64,000 nt of DNA. Source: Nitrospira_D sp019636945 (GTDB lineage: Bacteria; Nitrospirota; Nitrospiria; Nitrospirales; Nitrospiraceae). Where the stretch lies: the NCBI RefSeq assembly GCF_047338595.1, contig NZ_JBLFBO010000005.1, forward strand, positions 164,828 through 228,827. Direction: 5' to 3'. The translations under genes and the position numbers were made by a program. The notes under the pieces were generated by a model. That model made no database searches and was not told the origin of the DNA. It saw only the letters and a list, made by a program, of their open reading frames with translations. This document shows, piece after piece, positions 1-8,624 of the stretch (positions are counted from its first letter, which is position 1; each line of letters opens with the position of its first letter).

Positions 1-7
1 TAGTGCC

Positions 8-529
8 GTGCGGCGCATGCCCCGATGGGGGATGATCTGTTGTCTCACGCTCGAGGGGGTAGCCCTCGCGGTGTGGGTCGGGGGGATGATTGTGCTGAGC
101 GGTGCGGTGATTCCGGCGGTATTCAATACGTTCGGAGGACAAGACTCCGGAGGGATGTTTTTGACCCGTGCGTTCGAGGGGTATCATCGGTTCATCATCG
201 GGGCCGGCGGCATTCTCGTTGTGGCGTTGTTCGGTCGATGGTGGAGCGGTGAGCCTCGTGTGGTGGTTCGTGTGAGCGAGATCACTGTATTGGGCATAAT
301 GGTCATGATCGCAGGGGTGATCATTCTGGTGTTGCATCCTGATGCAGCGGCGCTTCAAGCGCAGGCATTTGCAACAAAGGATGAGGGAGCCAAGAAAGCC
401 GCGTTCGAGGCATTCTTTCGCGTGCTGTTGCCGATTCGATCGCTATACATGGTCAACTTGGCATTGGGCCTTCTGCTTGTTGGGATCAGAGCAAAACACG
501 TGATGGACTACGACGGAAGGCAATCGTGA
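8..529 (+). CDS. DUF4149-type integral membrane protein
   Basis: About 173 residues with four hydrophobic segments (roughly residues 10-35, 57-76, 88-110 and 145-162), separated by short loops. The pattern fits the small DUF4149/TMEM205-like membrane family, which has no established function. The frame is open to the left edge of the window, so the start is uncertain: GTG at 8 or ATG at 17 are possible, and an upstream start outside the window cannot be excluded. Its stop overlaps the GTG start of carA (GTGA), so it is probably co-transcribed with the pyrimidine/arginine gene. Confidence 0.6.
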   Translation: MRRMPRWGMICCLTLEGVALAVWVGGMIVLSGAVIPAVFNTFGGQDSGGMFLTRAFEGYHRFIIGAGGILVVALFGRWWSGEPRVVVRVSEITVLGIMVMIAGVIILVLHPDAAALQAQAFATKDEGAKKAAFEAFFRVLLPIRSLYMVNLALGLLLVGIRAKHVMDYDGRQS

Positions 530-1698
530 AAAAGGCGGTTTTGGCATTGGCGGATGGGACGGTCTTCGAAGGCCGTGCGCTTGGTTACGAAGGTGAAACA
601 GTCGGTGAGGTCGTGTTTAACACGGCCATGACCGGCTACCAGGAAATACTGAGCGATCCGTCGTACAAGGGACAGATCATCACGATGACTTGCCCACAAA
701 TCGGGAACTATGGCGTGACGCCGGAAGATGTGGAATCCCGTCGAGCCTGGGCTGAAGGGTTTGTCGTGCATGAAGCGAGCCGATTGGTCAGTAACTGGCG
801 AGGTAAGCAGACCCTTCACGAGTCGTTGGTAGAGACTCACGTTGTCGCCATTGAGGGGATCGATACCAGGGCGTTGACAAGGCATTTGCGCGAGCATGGG
901 TCGCAACAAGGCTGTATCACGCATCTTGACCTCGACCATGACCGGGCGATTGGGCGAGCCAGACAGGCACCCGGTATCGTTGGGCGAGATCTCGCTGCTG
1001 AAGTGACCTGTGCGCATTCCTACGAGTGGACGACCGGGACGGGTGATTGGGCACCATGGCCAAACGGTGAAGAAACAGGAAGCGGTGCACGCTGGCGGGT
1101 TGTTGTCTATGATTTTGGCATCAAATACAACATCCTAAGACGATTGGTGGATGTTGGATGCGATGTGACCGTCGTTCCTGCCGCCACGTCAGTCGAAGCG
1201 GTGGCAGCCCTCAAGCCGCATGGAGTTTTTCTTTCGAATGGTCCCGGAGACCCTGAGGGGGTTCCGTATGCCGCAAAGACAGTGGAGCAACTGATCGGTC
1301 GCTATCCCATTTTCGGGATCTGCTTGGGGCATCAGATCCTTGGCCTCGCGTTTGGACTCAAGACCTACAAGTTGAAGTTCGGCCATCATGGAGCGAATCA
1401 CCCCGTGATGGATCTACGAACAAGAAAAGTGGAAATCACTTCGCAGAACCATAATTTCGCCGTGCAGGCTGAACCGATGCTCGTTGACATACCCAAGGTT
1501 TCGCCTGTGATCGATACGCGATATGGACGACTTGCCATGACACATGTCAGTTTGAATGACTGCTCGGTTGAAGGGATGGCCTCTCTTGATCATCCGGTTT
1601 TCTCGGTCCAATACCATCCGGAGGCAGCACCGGGACCGCACGATGCTGCGTATCTGTTCGGTGAGTTTGTGCGGCGTATGGAGAACCACTATGCGTAA
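526..1698 (+). CDS. carA: Carbamoyl-phosphate synthase small (glutaminase) subunit
   Basis: A 390-residue protein of normal length. It releases ammonia from glutamine and passes it to CarB for carbamoyl phosphate, the precursor of pyrimidines and arginine, in the cytoplasm. The N-terminal half is the CPSase small-chain domain (ALADGTVFEGRALG). The C-terminal half is a class I glutamine amidotransferase with the nucleophile elbow GICLGHQ (Cys about 266) and the YHPE pair (His about 364, Glu about 366). It starts with GTG, overlapping the preceding stop. carB lies 2 kb downstream and is separated from carA by two protease genes. Confidence 0.97.
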   Translation: MKKAVLALADGTVFEGRALGYEGETVGEVVFNTAMTGYQEILSDPSYKGQIITMTCPQIGNYGVTPEDVESRRAWAEGFVVHEASRLVSNWRGKQTLHESLVETHVVAIEGIDTRALTRHLREHGSQQGCITHLDLDHDRAIGRARQAPGIVGRDLAAEVTCAHSYEWTTGTGDWAPWPNGEETGSGARWRVVVYDFGIKYNILRRLVDVGCDVTVVPAATSVEAVAALKPHGVFLSNGPGDPEGVPYAAKTVEQLIGRYPIFGICLGHQILGLAFGLKTYKLKFGHHGANHPVMDLRTRKVEITSQNHNFAVQAEPMLVDIPKVSPVIDTRYGRLAMTHVSLNDCSVEGMASLDHPVFSVQYHPEAAPGPHDAAYLFGEFVRRMENHYA

Positions 1699-2641
1699 TG
1701 CTGTTGTGATGGGTGTGATTGGTCTGATGTTGTCCGGCTGTACCTTCAATTTCCCCCTGTTTCCTGGCCCTGGCCCATTACAGGAAACGCAAGTCGACGG
1801 GACGGGAAAGGCAAAGGTTCTATTGATCGAGATTTCCGGGATGATCAGTTCGCAGGAGAAAGAGGGATTCCGTCCAACCCCCAGTATGATCGCAAGCGTG
1901 AAGGAGCAACTAACCAGGGCTGCGAAGGATGAGCAGATCAAAGCGATAGTCCTGCGCATCAATACACCCGGAGGTACGGTCACAGCCTCGGATATCATTT
2001 ATCATGAATTAAAGACGTTCAAAACCAATCGCAAGGTTCCCATTATTGCCTCCATTATGGATCTGGGGACGTCGGGTGGCTACTATATTGCAGCGGCAGC
2101 CGACAAGGTTCTGGCGCATCCGTCATCCGTCACCGGGAGTATCGGGGTCATCATGCTTACGGTTAATGCCAAGGGGTTGCTCGAGAAAATTGGAGTCGAA
2201 GCGACGGCCGTGACGTCAGGTCCTCGCAAGGATATGGGCTCGCCGTTTCGAACCATGACGGTGGAGGAACGAGCCATTTTCCAGGGGTTGATTGATTCAT
2301 TTTATCAGCGATTCTTGACCATCGTGCAGGAAGGTCGTACCAATTTGCAGATGGAACAGATCAAGCGGCTGGCTGATGGTCGTATCTATACGGGGGAGCA
2401 AGCGAAGGAGGCCGGTTTGGTCGATGAGATCGGCTATCTCGAGGACGCGGTTGAGGTCGCTAAGAAACAAGCCGGTCTGACGGAAGCCCGCGTTGTGACG
2501 TACCAGCGACCAGGTGAGTACTCGAACAACGTGTATTCGAAGCTAGTGGCACCGAGCGGACTCGCCAGTCTTGCTGAGCTCGATCTTGCGACAGTTGTGC
2601 GTGGGGGAACTCCTCAGTTTATGTACCTGTGGATGCCTTAG
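1691..2641 (+). CDS. sppA: Signal peptide peptidase SppA (36K type), lipoprotein-like N-terminus
   Basis: A 316-residue serine protease of family S49 that degrades cleaved signal peptides at the cytoplasmic membrane. The ATG at 1691 overlaps the end of carA by 8 bases. An in-frame start at 1556 exists but lies wholly inside carA and is unlikely. The N-terminus is a short hydrophobic stretch ending in a lipobox (MLSGC), so the protein may be lipid-anchored rather than membrane-spanning. The expected catalytic dyad is visible: Ser about 128 in GTSGGYYIAAAAD and Lys about 180 in SGPRKDMGSP. One S49 domain is present, as in Bacillus-type SppA. Its place between carA and carB is an operon oddity. 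Confidence 0.9.
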   Translation: MRNAVVMGVIGLMLSGCTFNFPLFPGPGPLQETQVDGTGKAKVLLIEISGMISSQEKEGFRPTPSMIASVKEQLTRAAKDEQIKAIVLRINTPGGTVTASDIIYHELKTFKTNRKVPIIASIMDLGTSGGYYIAAAADKVLAHPSSVTGSIGVIMLTVNAKGLLEKIGVEATAVTSGPRKDMGSPFRTMTVEERAIFQGLIDSFYQRFLTIVQEGRTNLQMEQIKRLADGRIYTGEQAKEAGLVDEIGYLEDAVEVAKKQAGLTEARVVTYQRPGEYSNNVYSKLVAPSGLASLAELDLATVVRGGTPQFMYLWMP

Positions 2642-2709
2642 GAAAAAGAAAGATGCCGATGGTGTGGCTGGTGTTAGAATGAAGGGGGAGAGTGCGGTAG
2701 GAGTGACAG

Positions 2710-3669
2710 ATGGTGCAGCCGTCGGACCACGAGATCGACCGATTGCTCGCAACGCCCGTTGGTCGTCGGACGTTGCTACTCGGAGGTGTTCGCAGAGCGC
2801 TGGGGCTCTCGAGTCTCCTGACAATGGGGTGCGTGGGAACTCTGGCCGCGGCAATGAGCGGATGTGTCAGGGCCCCAGGGACCGCTCGGGATCAGTTTAT
2901 TTATATTTCCGAGGAAAAAGAAATGGCGATGGGGGTCGGTGCCTATCGGGAATTGCTTCGAAAAGCACCGGTGAGCGACGATCCTGAGTTGAATGAGTTG
3001 GTCAATAGGGTGGGGAATCGCATCGCGGCTGTCGCGAAGAAACCGGAATATCAATGGGAATTTGCGATCATCCGAGATGATCGCACGATCAATGCCTTCG
3101 CTCTTCCCGGTGGAAAGGTTGCAGTGTTTACGGGAATTTTGAAGATTACGAAGAACGAAAATGGCTTAGCCACCGTGATCGGTCATGAAGTGGCACATGC
3201 TCTTCAACGACATGGCGCAGAACGATATAGCCGGAGTATTCTGGAAACGATTGGTCAGGTCGGTGCGTTGGCTGCCGGAGCCGCAGCTGGCCGACCGGAT
3301 GCAGCCATTGCGGCGATGAGCGCCTATGGTGTCGGGGTGTCATTACCATTCGGACGAAAACAAGAATCAGAAGCAGACTACATCGGGCTCAAACTGATGG
3401 CGCAGGCTGGGTACGATCCTCGAGAGGCAGTTCCGTTTTGGGAGCGAATGAGTGGATGTCCCAGGCAGATGATTGACAAAGTGTGTTTCCGATCTCAACA
3501 TACGATTCCCGAGTTTTTGTCCACACATCCCTCTGATCTGGCGCGTATCAATCAGATCGAAGCCTGGCTCCCTGAGGCCATGAAGTACTATCATGCCACT
3601 CAGGAGAATCAGGGGCCAGTTCCGGCTCCCTATCACCCCGTCATTGGTCCAGAACTTCCATCCAGTTAA
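2710..3669 (+). CDS. M48-family zinc metalloprotease, predicted lipoprotein
   Basis: A 319-residue protein of the Oma1/BepA/LoiP-like M48 group, probably acting in envelope quality control. The zinc-protease motif is HEVAH (His about 159, Glu 160, His 163), and the downstream ESEAD (about 219-223) supplies the third ligand. The N-terminus carries a twin arginine before a hydrophobic stretch (GRRTLLLGG) and a later lipobox-like MSGC, so export by Tat with lipid modification is possible. This is inferred from sequence only. No TPR tail is present, so it is shorter than BepA. It lies in the same direction as sppA, 68 bases downstream, forming a protease pair inside the car operon. Confidence 0.85.
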   Translation: MVQPSDHEIDRLLATPVGRRTLLLGGVRRALGLSSLLTMGCVGTLAAAMSGCVRAPGTARDQFIYISEEKEMAMGVGAYRELLRKAPVSDDPELNELVNRVGNRIAAVAKKPEYQWEFAIIRDDRTINAFALPGGKVAVFTGILKITKNENGLATVIGHEVAHALQRHGAERYSRSILETIGQVGALAAGAAAGRPDAAIAAMSAYGVGVSLPFGRKQESEADYIGLKLMAQAGYDPREAVPFWERMSGCPRQMIDKVCFRSQHTIPEFLSTHPSDLARINQIEAWLPEAMKYYHATQENQGPVPAPYHPVIGPELPSS

Positions 3670-3688
3670 CGACTGTCAGTAGATCACC

Positions 3689-6600
3689 ATGCCAAAACGC
3701 ACGGATATCCAATCGATTCTGATGATCGGCTCAGGCCCAATCGTGATCGGGCAAGCCTGTGAATTTGATTACTCCGGTACACAAGCCTGTAAAGCTCTTA
3801 AGGCCGAGGGCTATAAGGTCATTCTCATCAATAGTAATCCGGCCACAATCATGACCGATCCAGAGCTGGCTGATCGGACCTATGTGGAACCGATTACGTT
3901 GGAGGTCGTCGAAAAGGTCATCGAACGAGAACGGCCTGATGCCTTGCTGCCGACCATGGGCGGACAAACGGCCTTAAACACCACGATGGGCTTAGTCAAA
4001 CGAGGCGTGCTCGAGAAATATGGAGTTACCCTTGTGGGTGCGTCGGCGGAGGCGATCCATAAGGCCGAGGATCGAGAGGCATTTAAGCAGGCCATGCAAC
4101 GGATCGGGCTGCGTGTGCCGAAGAGCGGGACGGCGCATAGTCGACAGGAGGCCGTTGCCATTGTGGAGACCGTCGGGTTTCCCGCGATCATTCGCCCTTC
4201 CTTTACGATGGGAGGGACCGGTGGAAACATTGCTTACAATCGTGAAGAGTTTGAGCGGTTGATTGAGTGGGCACTGGCCATGAGTCCGGTGAGCCAGGTC
4301 TTGATCGAGGAATCGGTGATCGGTTGGAAAGAGTATGAATTGGAGGTCATGCGTGACCTGAAAGACAATGTCGTCATCGTGTGCTCCATTGAAAATTTTG
4401 ATCCGATGGGGGTTCACACCGGGGACAGCATCACCGTGGCGCCGGCCATGACCTTGACCGACAAAGAATACCAACACATGCGGGATGCGGCTCTGCGCAT
4501 CATTCGCGAGATTGGGGTCGACACGGGCGGATCGAACATCCAGTTCGGTATCAACCCGGCCAATGGTGAGATGGTCGTCATTGAAATGAATCCTCGGGTA
4601 TCCCGAAGTTCGGCGTTGGCATCGAAGGCGACCGGGTTTCCAATTGCGAAGATCGCCGCCAAGCTTGCCGTCGGATACACGCTGGATGAGATTACCAACG
4701 ATATTACCGGAGTGACAAAGGCGTCGTTTGAGCCGGCTATCGATTACGTCGTGGTCAAGATTCCTCGATTTGCTTTTCAGAAGTTCAAAGGGGCCGATCC
4801 GACCTTGACGACCCAAATGAAGTCGGTCGGTGAGGTGATGGCGATTGGGCGTACTTTTAAAGAGTCGTTGCAGAAGGCCATTCGTTCGTTGGAATTGGAG
4901 CTGAACGGGCTGGTGTCGCGGTTCGGCCTGGATCGCGGTGTGCCGACGGGATTCAATCGTTCGGAGGCCATCGAGAAACTTGAGGGAGTCCTCCGCACGC
5001 CATTACCCGAGCGACTGTGGTACCTGGCCGACGCCATGCGCATGGGGTTGACCGACAAGGAATTGAGCGCAACGACGAAAGTCGATCCCTGGTTCTTGGA
5101 TCAGGTGAGACAGTTAGTGGATTTTGAACGAGCCCTTGTCGGGCATGCGACCAACCCGATTGAGTGTTTGAGGGGAGAACTCCTCTGGGAAGCCAAGGAA
5201 CTCGGCTTTTCGGACGATCGCATTGCTCACTTGCTGGGCTGTGAAGCCGGGATGGTTGCGAAGGCACGCATGGAACATCGGGAACGGCGCGTGACCTATA
5301 AACGAGTCGATACCTGTGCTGCGGAGTTCGAGGCTCAGACGCCGTATCTCTATTCCACCTATGGCCGCGAGTGCGAAGCAAGGCCGTCTGATCGAAAGAA
5401 GGTTGTCATTCTTGGTGGAGGACCTAATCGTATCGGACAGGGTATCGAGTTCGACTACTGCTGCGTGCATGCAGCCATGGCGCTTCGGGAAGAAGCGATC
5501 GATACGATCATGGTGAACTGCAATCCAGAAACCGTGAGCACGGATTACGACACCTCTGATCGCCTCTACTTTGAGCCGCTCACCCATGAGGATGTGCTGA
5601 ATATCGTGCATCGGGAACAGCCGCTTGGTGTGGTGTTGCAATTTGGGGGACAGACACCTTTGAAGCTTGCGCTTCCGCTCTCAAAGGCTGGTGTCAAGAT
5701 TCTCGGCACCAGTCCTGATGCCATCGATCTGGCGGAGGATCGTGAACGGTTCCGTGAACTGTTGAATAGGCTTGACTTGCGTCAGGCGGAGAGCGGAACC
5801 GCTCGATCGATCGAGGAAGCGGTGCGGATTGCCGGGCAGATCAGCTATCCGGTCATGGTGCGTCCGTCGTATGTCTTGGGTGGACGGTCCATGCAGATTG
5901 TCTATGACGAAACCGGCCTGTTGGAATACATGCGGTCGGCGGTCAAGGCATCGCCCAACCATCCCGTGTTGATCGATAAATACCTGGCCGACGCGATCGA
6001 AGTTGATGCCGATGCGATATCAGATGGGGAAACCGTAGTGGTCGCAGGCATTATGGAGCATATTGAAGAGGCTGGGGTCCACTCCGGCGATTCAGCCTGC
6101 TCGCTTCCTCCCTACACCCTTGAGAAGCCGATTGTTATTGAGATCGAGCGTCAGATGAGAATGTTGGCCAAGGAGTTGGGAGTTATCGGGTTGATGAATG
6201 CTCAATTTGCCGTCAAGGGAGAGACGATTTATGTGTTAGAGGTCAATCCACGCGGATCCCGGACCGTTCCGTTCGTGAGTAAAGCGATTGGTGTGCCGCT
6301 TGCAAAGCTAGCGATGATGGTGATGATGGGGCGCTCGCTGAGGGAGCTTGGATTGACACAGGCTCCGGTACCTGTGCATTTCTCGGTGAAAGAGGCGGTA
6401 TTCCCATTCAATAAATTTCCAGGGGTCGATGTGCTGCTCGGGCCGGAGATGAAATCGACTGGAGAGGTGATGGGCCTGGACGAGGATTTTGGATGGGCAT
6501 TTGCAAAATCCCAGGCGGGGGCCGGGGCTGTGTTGCCGACCTCGGGAACGGCGTTCATTAGCGTGAAAGCATCGGATCGTCCTGCTGCGCTCGAAGTAGG

Positions 6601-6940
6601 GAGGGCGTTGAGTCAGCTGGGGATGCGAATCCAGGGAACGAGTGGGACTGCCGGCTATCTCCGAGAGCATGGACTTCCCGTGGAGATTGTGAATAAAGTG
6701 GCCGAAGGCAGACCGCACATCGTTGATCACATTAAGAACGGCTCAGTGGCCATTGTCGTCAATACGGTACGGACGGCCTCGGCGCATGTCGATTCGCTCG
6801 CCATCAGACGAGAAGCACTCCATCGGGGAATTCCCTATTTCACGACCATGCGAGGGGCCCACGCCGCAGCGATGGCGATCGAAGCGATCCTGAAAAAAGA
6901 TCTGTCGATCCGGACATTGCAGGAGTATCATCAGGCTTAA
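3689..6940 (+). CDS. carB: Carbamoyl-phosphate synthase large subunit
   Basis: A full-length protein of 1083 residues. Two homologous ATP-grasp halves (starting at about 1 and about 560, each with a SGPIVIGQ- or GGGPNRIGQG-type N-terminal motif) phosphorylate bicarbonate and carbamate. A C-terminal MGS-like allosteric domain begins at about 940. It pairs with carA upstream in the same direction. The start at 3689 gives the usual MPKRTDIQSI N-terminus. No frameshift or missing block was seen. Confidence 0.98.
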   Translation: MPKRTDIQSILMIGSGPIVIGQACEFDYSGTQACKALKAEGYKVILINSNPATIMTDPELADRTYVEPITLEVVEKVIERERPDALLPTMGGQTALNTTMGLVKRGVLEKYGVTLVGASAEAIHKAEDREAFKQAMQRIGLRVPKSGTAHSRQEAVAIVETVGFPAIIRPSFTMGGTGGNIAYNREEFERLIEWALAMSPVSQVLIEESVIGWKEYELEVMRDLKDNVVIVCSIENFDPMGVHTGDSITVAPAMTLTDKEYQHMRDAALRIIREIGVDTGGSNIQFGINPANGEMVVIEMNPRVSRSSALASKATGFPIAKIAAKLAVGYTLDEITNDITGVTKASFEPAIDYVVVKIPRFAFQKFKGADPTLTTQMKSVGEVMAIGRTFKESLQKAIRSLELELNGLVSRFGLDRGVPTGFNRSEAIEKLEGVLRTPLPERLWYLADAMRMGLTDKELSATTKVDPWFLDQVRQLVDFERALVGHATNPIECLRGELLWEAKELGFSDDRIAHLLGCEAGMVAKARMEHRERRVTYKRVDTCAAEFEAQTPYLYSTYGRECEARPSDRKKVVILGGGPNRIGQGIEFDYCCVHAAMALREEAIDTIMVNCNPETVSTDYDTSDRLYFEPLTHEDVLNIVHREQPLGVVLQFGGQTPLKLALPLSKAGVKILGTSPDAIDLAEDRERFRELLNRLDLRQAESGTARSIEEAVRIAGQISYPVMVRPSYVLGGRSMQIVYDETGLLEYMRSAVKASPNHPVLIDKYLADAIEVDADAISDGETVVVAGIMEHIEEAGVHSGDSACSLPPYTLEKPIVIEIERQMRMLAKELGVIGLMNAQFAVKGETIYVLEVNPRGSRTVPFVSKAIGVPLAKLAMMVMMGRSLRELGLTQAPVPVHFSVKEAVFPFNKFPGVDVLLGPEMKSTGEVMGLDEDFGWAFAKSQAGAGAVLPTSGTAFISVKASDRPAALEVGRALSQLGMRIQGTSGTAGYLREHGLPVEIVNKVAEGRPHIVDHIKNGSVAIVVNTVRTASAHVDSLAIRREALHRGIPYFTTMRGAHAAAMAIEAILKKDLSIRTLQEYHQA

Positions 6941-6963
6941 CCCAGTTGAGGAGCAACCGGAGC

Positions 6964-7440
6964 ATGCCGACACCAATCACCAAGAAAGGTTTTGAAGCGT
7001 TACAGGCTGAACTCGTCCGACTGCGCAAAATCGAGCGTCCGAAGGTGATCGAGGCGATTGCGGAGGCGAGAGCGCACGGCGATCTCAGTGAAAATGCCGA
7101 ATACGATGCCGCCAAAGAGCGTCAGGGTTTCATTGAGTCACGGATCTCCGAACTCGAGGGAAAGATCGCCGACGCGCGCATTGTGGAAATCACCGGGCGC
7201 ACCAGCGAGACCATCGTCTTTGGGGCGACGGTATTGGTGGTTGAGCAGGAATCGCAATCCAAGAAACAGTATACGCTGGTGGGGCAAGATGAAGCCGATA
7301 TGAAGTTCAACAAGATCTCAGTGCAGTCGCCCGTCGGTCGTGCCTTGATCGGGAAACGTGTCGGCGATTTTGTCGAGGTGAAGACTCCCGTCAAGATGGT
7401 TGAATACGAAGTCGTGGAGATCAAATTCGAGGAATGTTGA
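6964..7440 (+). CDS. greA: Transcription elongation factor GreA
   Basis: A 158-residue protein of the family's usual length. It rescues backtracked RNA polymerase by stimulating transcript cleavage. The N-terminal coiled coil contains the conserved block HGDLSENAEYDAAKERQ, whose acidic residues sit at the hairpin tip. The C-terminal FKBP-like domain ends in VEYEVVEIKFEEC. I chose ATG 6964 over an upstream TTG at 6946 because a GAGGAG ribosome site lies at 6948-6953 and the length fits. It lies 23 bases after carB. Confidence 0.95.
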   Translation: MPTPITKKGFEALQAELVRLRKIERPKVIEAIAEARAHGDLSENAEYDAAKERQGFIESRISELEGKIADARIVEITGRTSETIVFGATVLVVEQESQSKKQYTLVGQDEADMKFNKISVQSPVGRALIGKRVGDFVEVKTPVKMVEYEVVEIKFEEC

Positions 7441-7441
7441 C

Positions 7442-8239
7442 GTGCCGGAGGCACGACCCCTCATCGCCTTGCTGACGGATTTTGGAGAACGTGATAGCTT
7501 TGTCGCCAGCATGAAGGGAGTGATCCTCTCGATCAATTCGTCCGCGCTGCTTGTCGACCTCTCTCATCAGATCACATCGCATCAGATTCAGGAGGCCGGG
7601 TATTTCCTGAAGTCCTGTTATCGGTACTTTCCGGCAGGAACGATCTTTGTCGCCGTCGTTGATCCCGGAGTCGGGACCGAACGTCGGGCATTACTCGTGT
7701 CTGCTGCGGGGTTCTTGTTTGTCGGTCCGGATAACGGGTTATTCACGGAAATTTTGGAACAGGAGGTCGGAGCCAAGGTCTGGCAGATCACCGACCCACA
7801 GTATCGCTTGGAAACGGCCGGATCGACCTTTGATGGTCGAGATGTGTTTGCTCCGGCTGCCGCCTGGTTGAGTAAAGGTGTCCCGCCGTCGTTTTTTGGA
7901 CCGACCGTCCAGGATCCGATTCGACGTTCCGTCGCGATGCCGGTCTGGCACGAGGATGTGCTGATTGGAAAGATCGCGTCTGTCGATCGATTTGGAAATC
8001 TTATTTCCAACATCACCGCGAGGCAGATCCGAGAATTTCGAGGTGTGACGGGACAATCTGTCGAGATTCACATCGGAACCTATATCATCAATGATTTGGT
8101 CGGAAGTTACAGCCAAGGCCATCGTCAGAGTCCGTCTGCGCTGATCAATAGCGGTGGGAACTTGGAGATTTTTCTGCAGGAAGAAAATGCGGCACGTTGT
8201 CTTCAGTTTGCCGTGGGCGAAGAAGTCCGTCTGTGCTGA
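7442..8239 (+). CDS. SAM hydroxide adenosyltransferase (DUF62 / chlorinase-fluorinase fold)
   Basis: About 265 residues. The family splits S-adenosylmethionine to adenosine and methionine using water/hydroxide. It is related to the fluorinase and chlorinase, but most bacterial members are hydrolases. The N-terminal ALLTDFGERDSFVA and the central VVDPGVGTERRAL and GPDNGLFT blocks are family signatures. GTG 7442 lies one base after the greA stop and gives the right N-terminus. An in-frame ATG inside greA (7400) is less likely. A palindromic element follows at 8250. Confidence 0.85.
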   Translation: MPEARPLIALLTDFGERDSFVASMKGVILSINSSALLVDLSHQITSHQIQEAGYFLKSCYRYFPAGTIFVAVVDPGVGTERRALLVSAAGFLFVGPDNGLFTEILEQEVGAKVWQITDPQYRLETAGSTFDGRDVFAPAAAWLSKGVPPSFFGPTVQDPIRRSVAMPVWHEDVLIGKIASVDRFGNLISNITARQIREFRGVTGQSVEIHIGTYIINDLVGSYSQGHRQSPSALINSGGNLEIFLQEENAARCLQFAVGEEVRLC

Positions 8240-8249
8240 CCTGATCGTC

Positions 8250-8445
8250 CTAGCCCACATTATTCATGAACACTTCTGCTGCAATCGCCGATCCGCTGTT
8301 CCGACGAGCCTGCGGCCAGCGGGCTCGCCCCTTGAACCCTCAACGTACTGCACGAGTACGCTTCGGGTCCTCCGGGCTACGCGCGCTGGTCTCACGACGC
8401 GGCTGAGCGATTTCGCCACGAACTGTCAGGAATAATGCGGGCTAG
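8250..8445. repeat. Palindrome-ended intergenic element (copy A)
   Basis: The ends form an inverted repeat: CTAGCCCACATTATT at 8250-8264 and AATAATGCGGGCTAG at 8431-8445, with 14 of 15 positions complementary. The interior has its own hairpin-forming arms around CTCAACGTACTG and CGAGTACGCTTCGGG. The same inner layout (CTCAAC.TAC, spacer, GTA.GC.TCGG) recurs in the element at 20310. No open frame is convincing, so I treat it as a REP- or MITE-like non-coding element. Confidence 0.6.
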
Positions 8446-8624
8446 CTGAGTCGCAGTTTCTTCAAAAAGCCTCGTTCTTACCCACCCACCCCGTCGCGCC
8501 AAGACGCGGTCTTCACCGAACAAAGCCACAGCGAGCGAAGAGGTACTGTGCCTTCGCCTTCTATACGTTGAGCCTCTGAGCGATGCGAGAACGCAGCTGA
8601 AGTGATTTCCAGCAACCTGCTGTG
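8446..8624. other. Gene-free stretch with repeat-like sequence
   Basis: It lies between the palindromic element and the lhgO stop. It contains CTTCAAAAAGCCTCGTT and CACCCACCCCGTCGCGCC, which resemble in reverse complement the interior of the repeat at 19511-19654 (GCGCGCCGGGGTTGGGTGGGTG). It is probably a second, degraded copy of that family. No gene was seen. Confidence 0.4.

Noticed and set aside
3992..4816. Long minus-strand frame of 274 codons
   Set aside because: It lies wholly inside carB and has no recognisable domain; the plus-strand frame is clearly coding.
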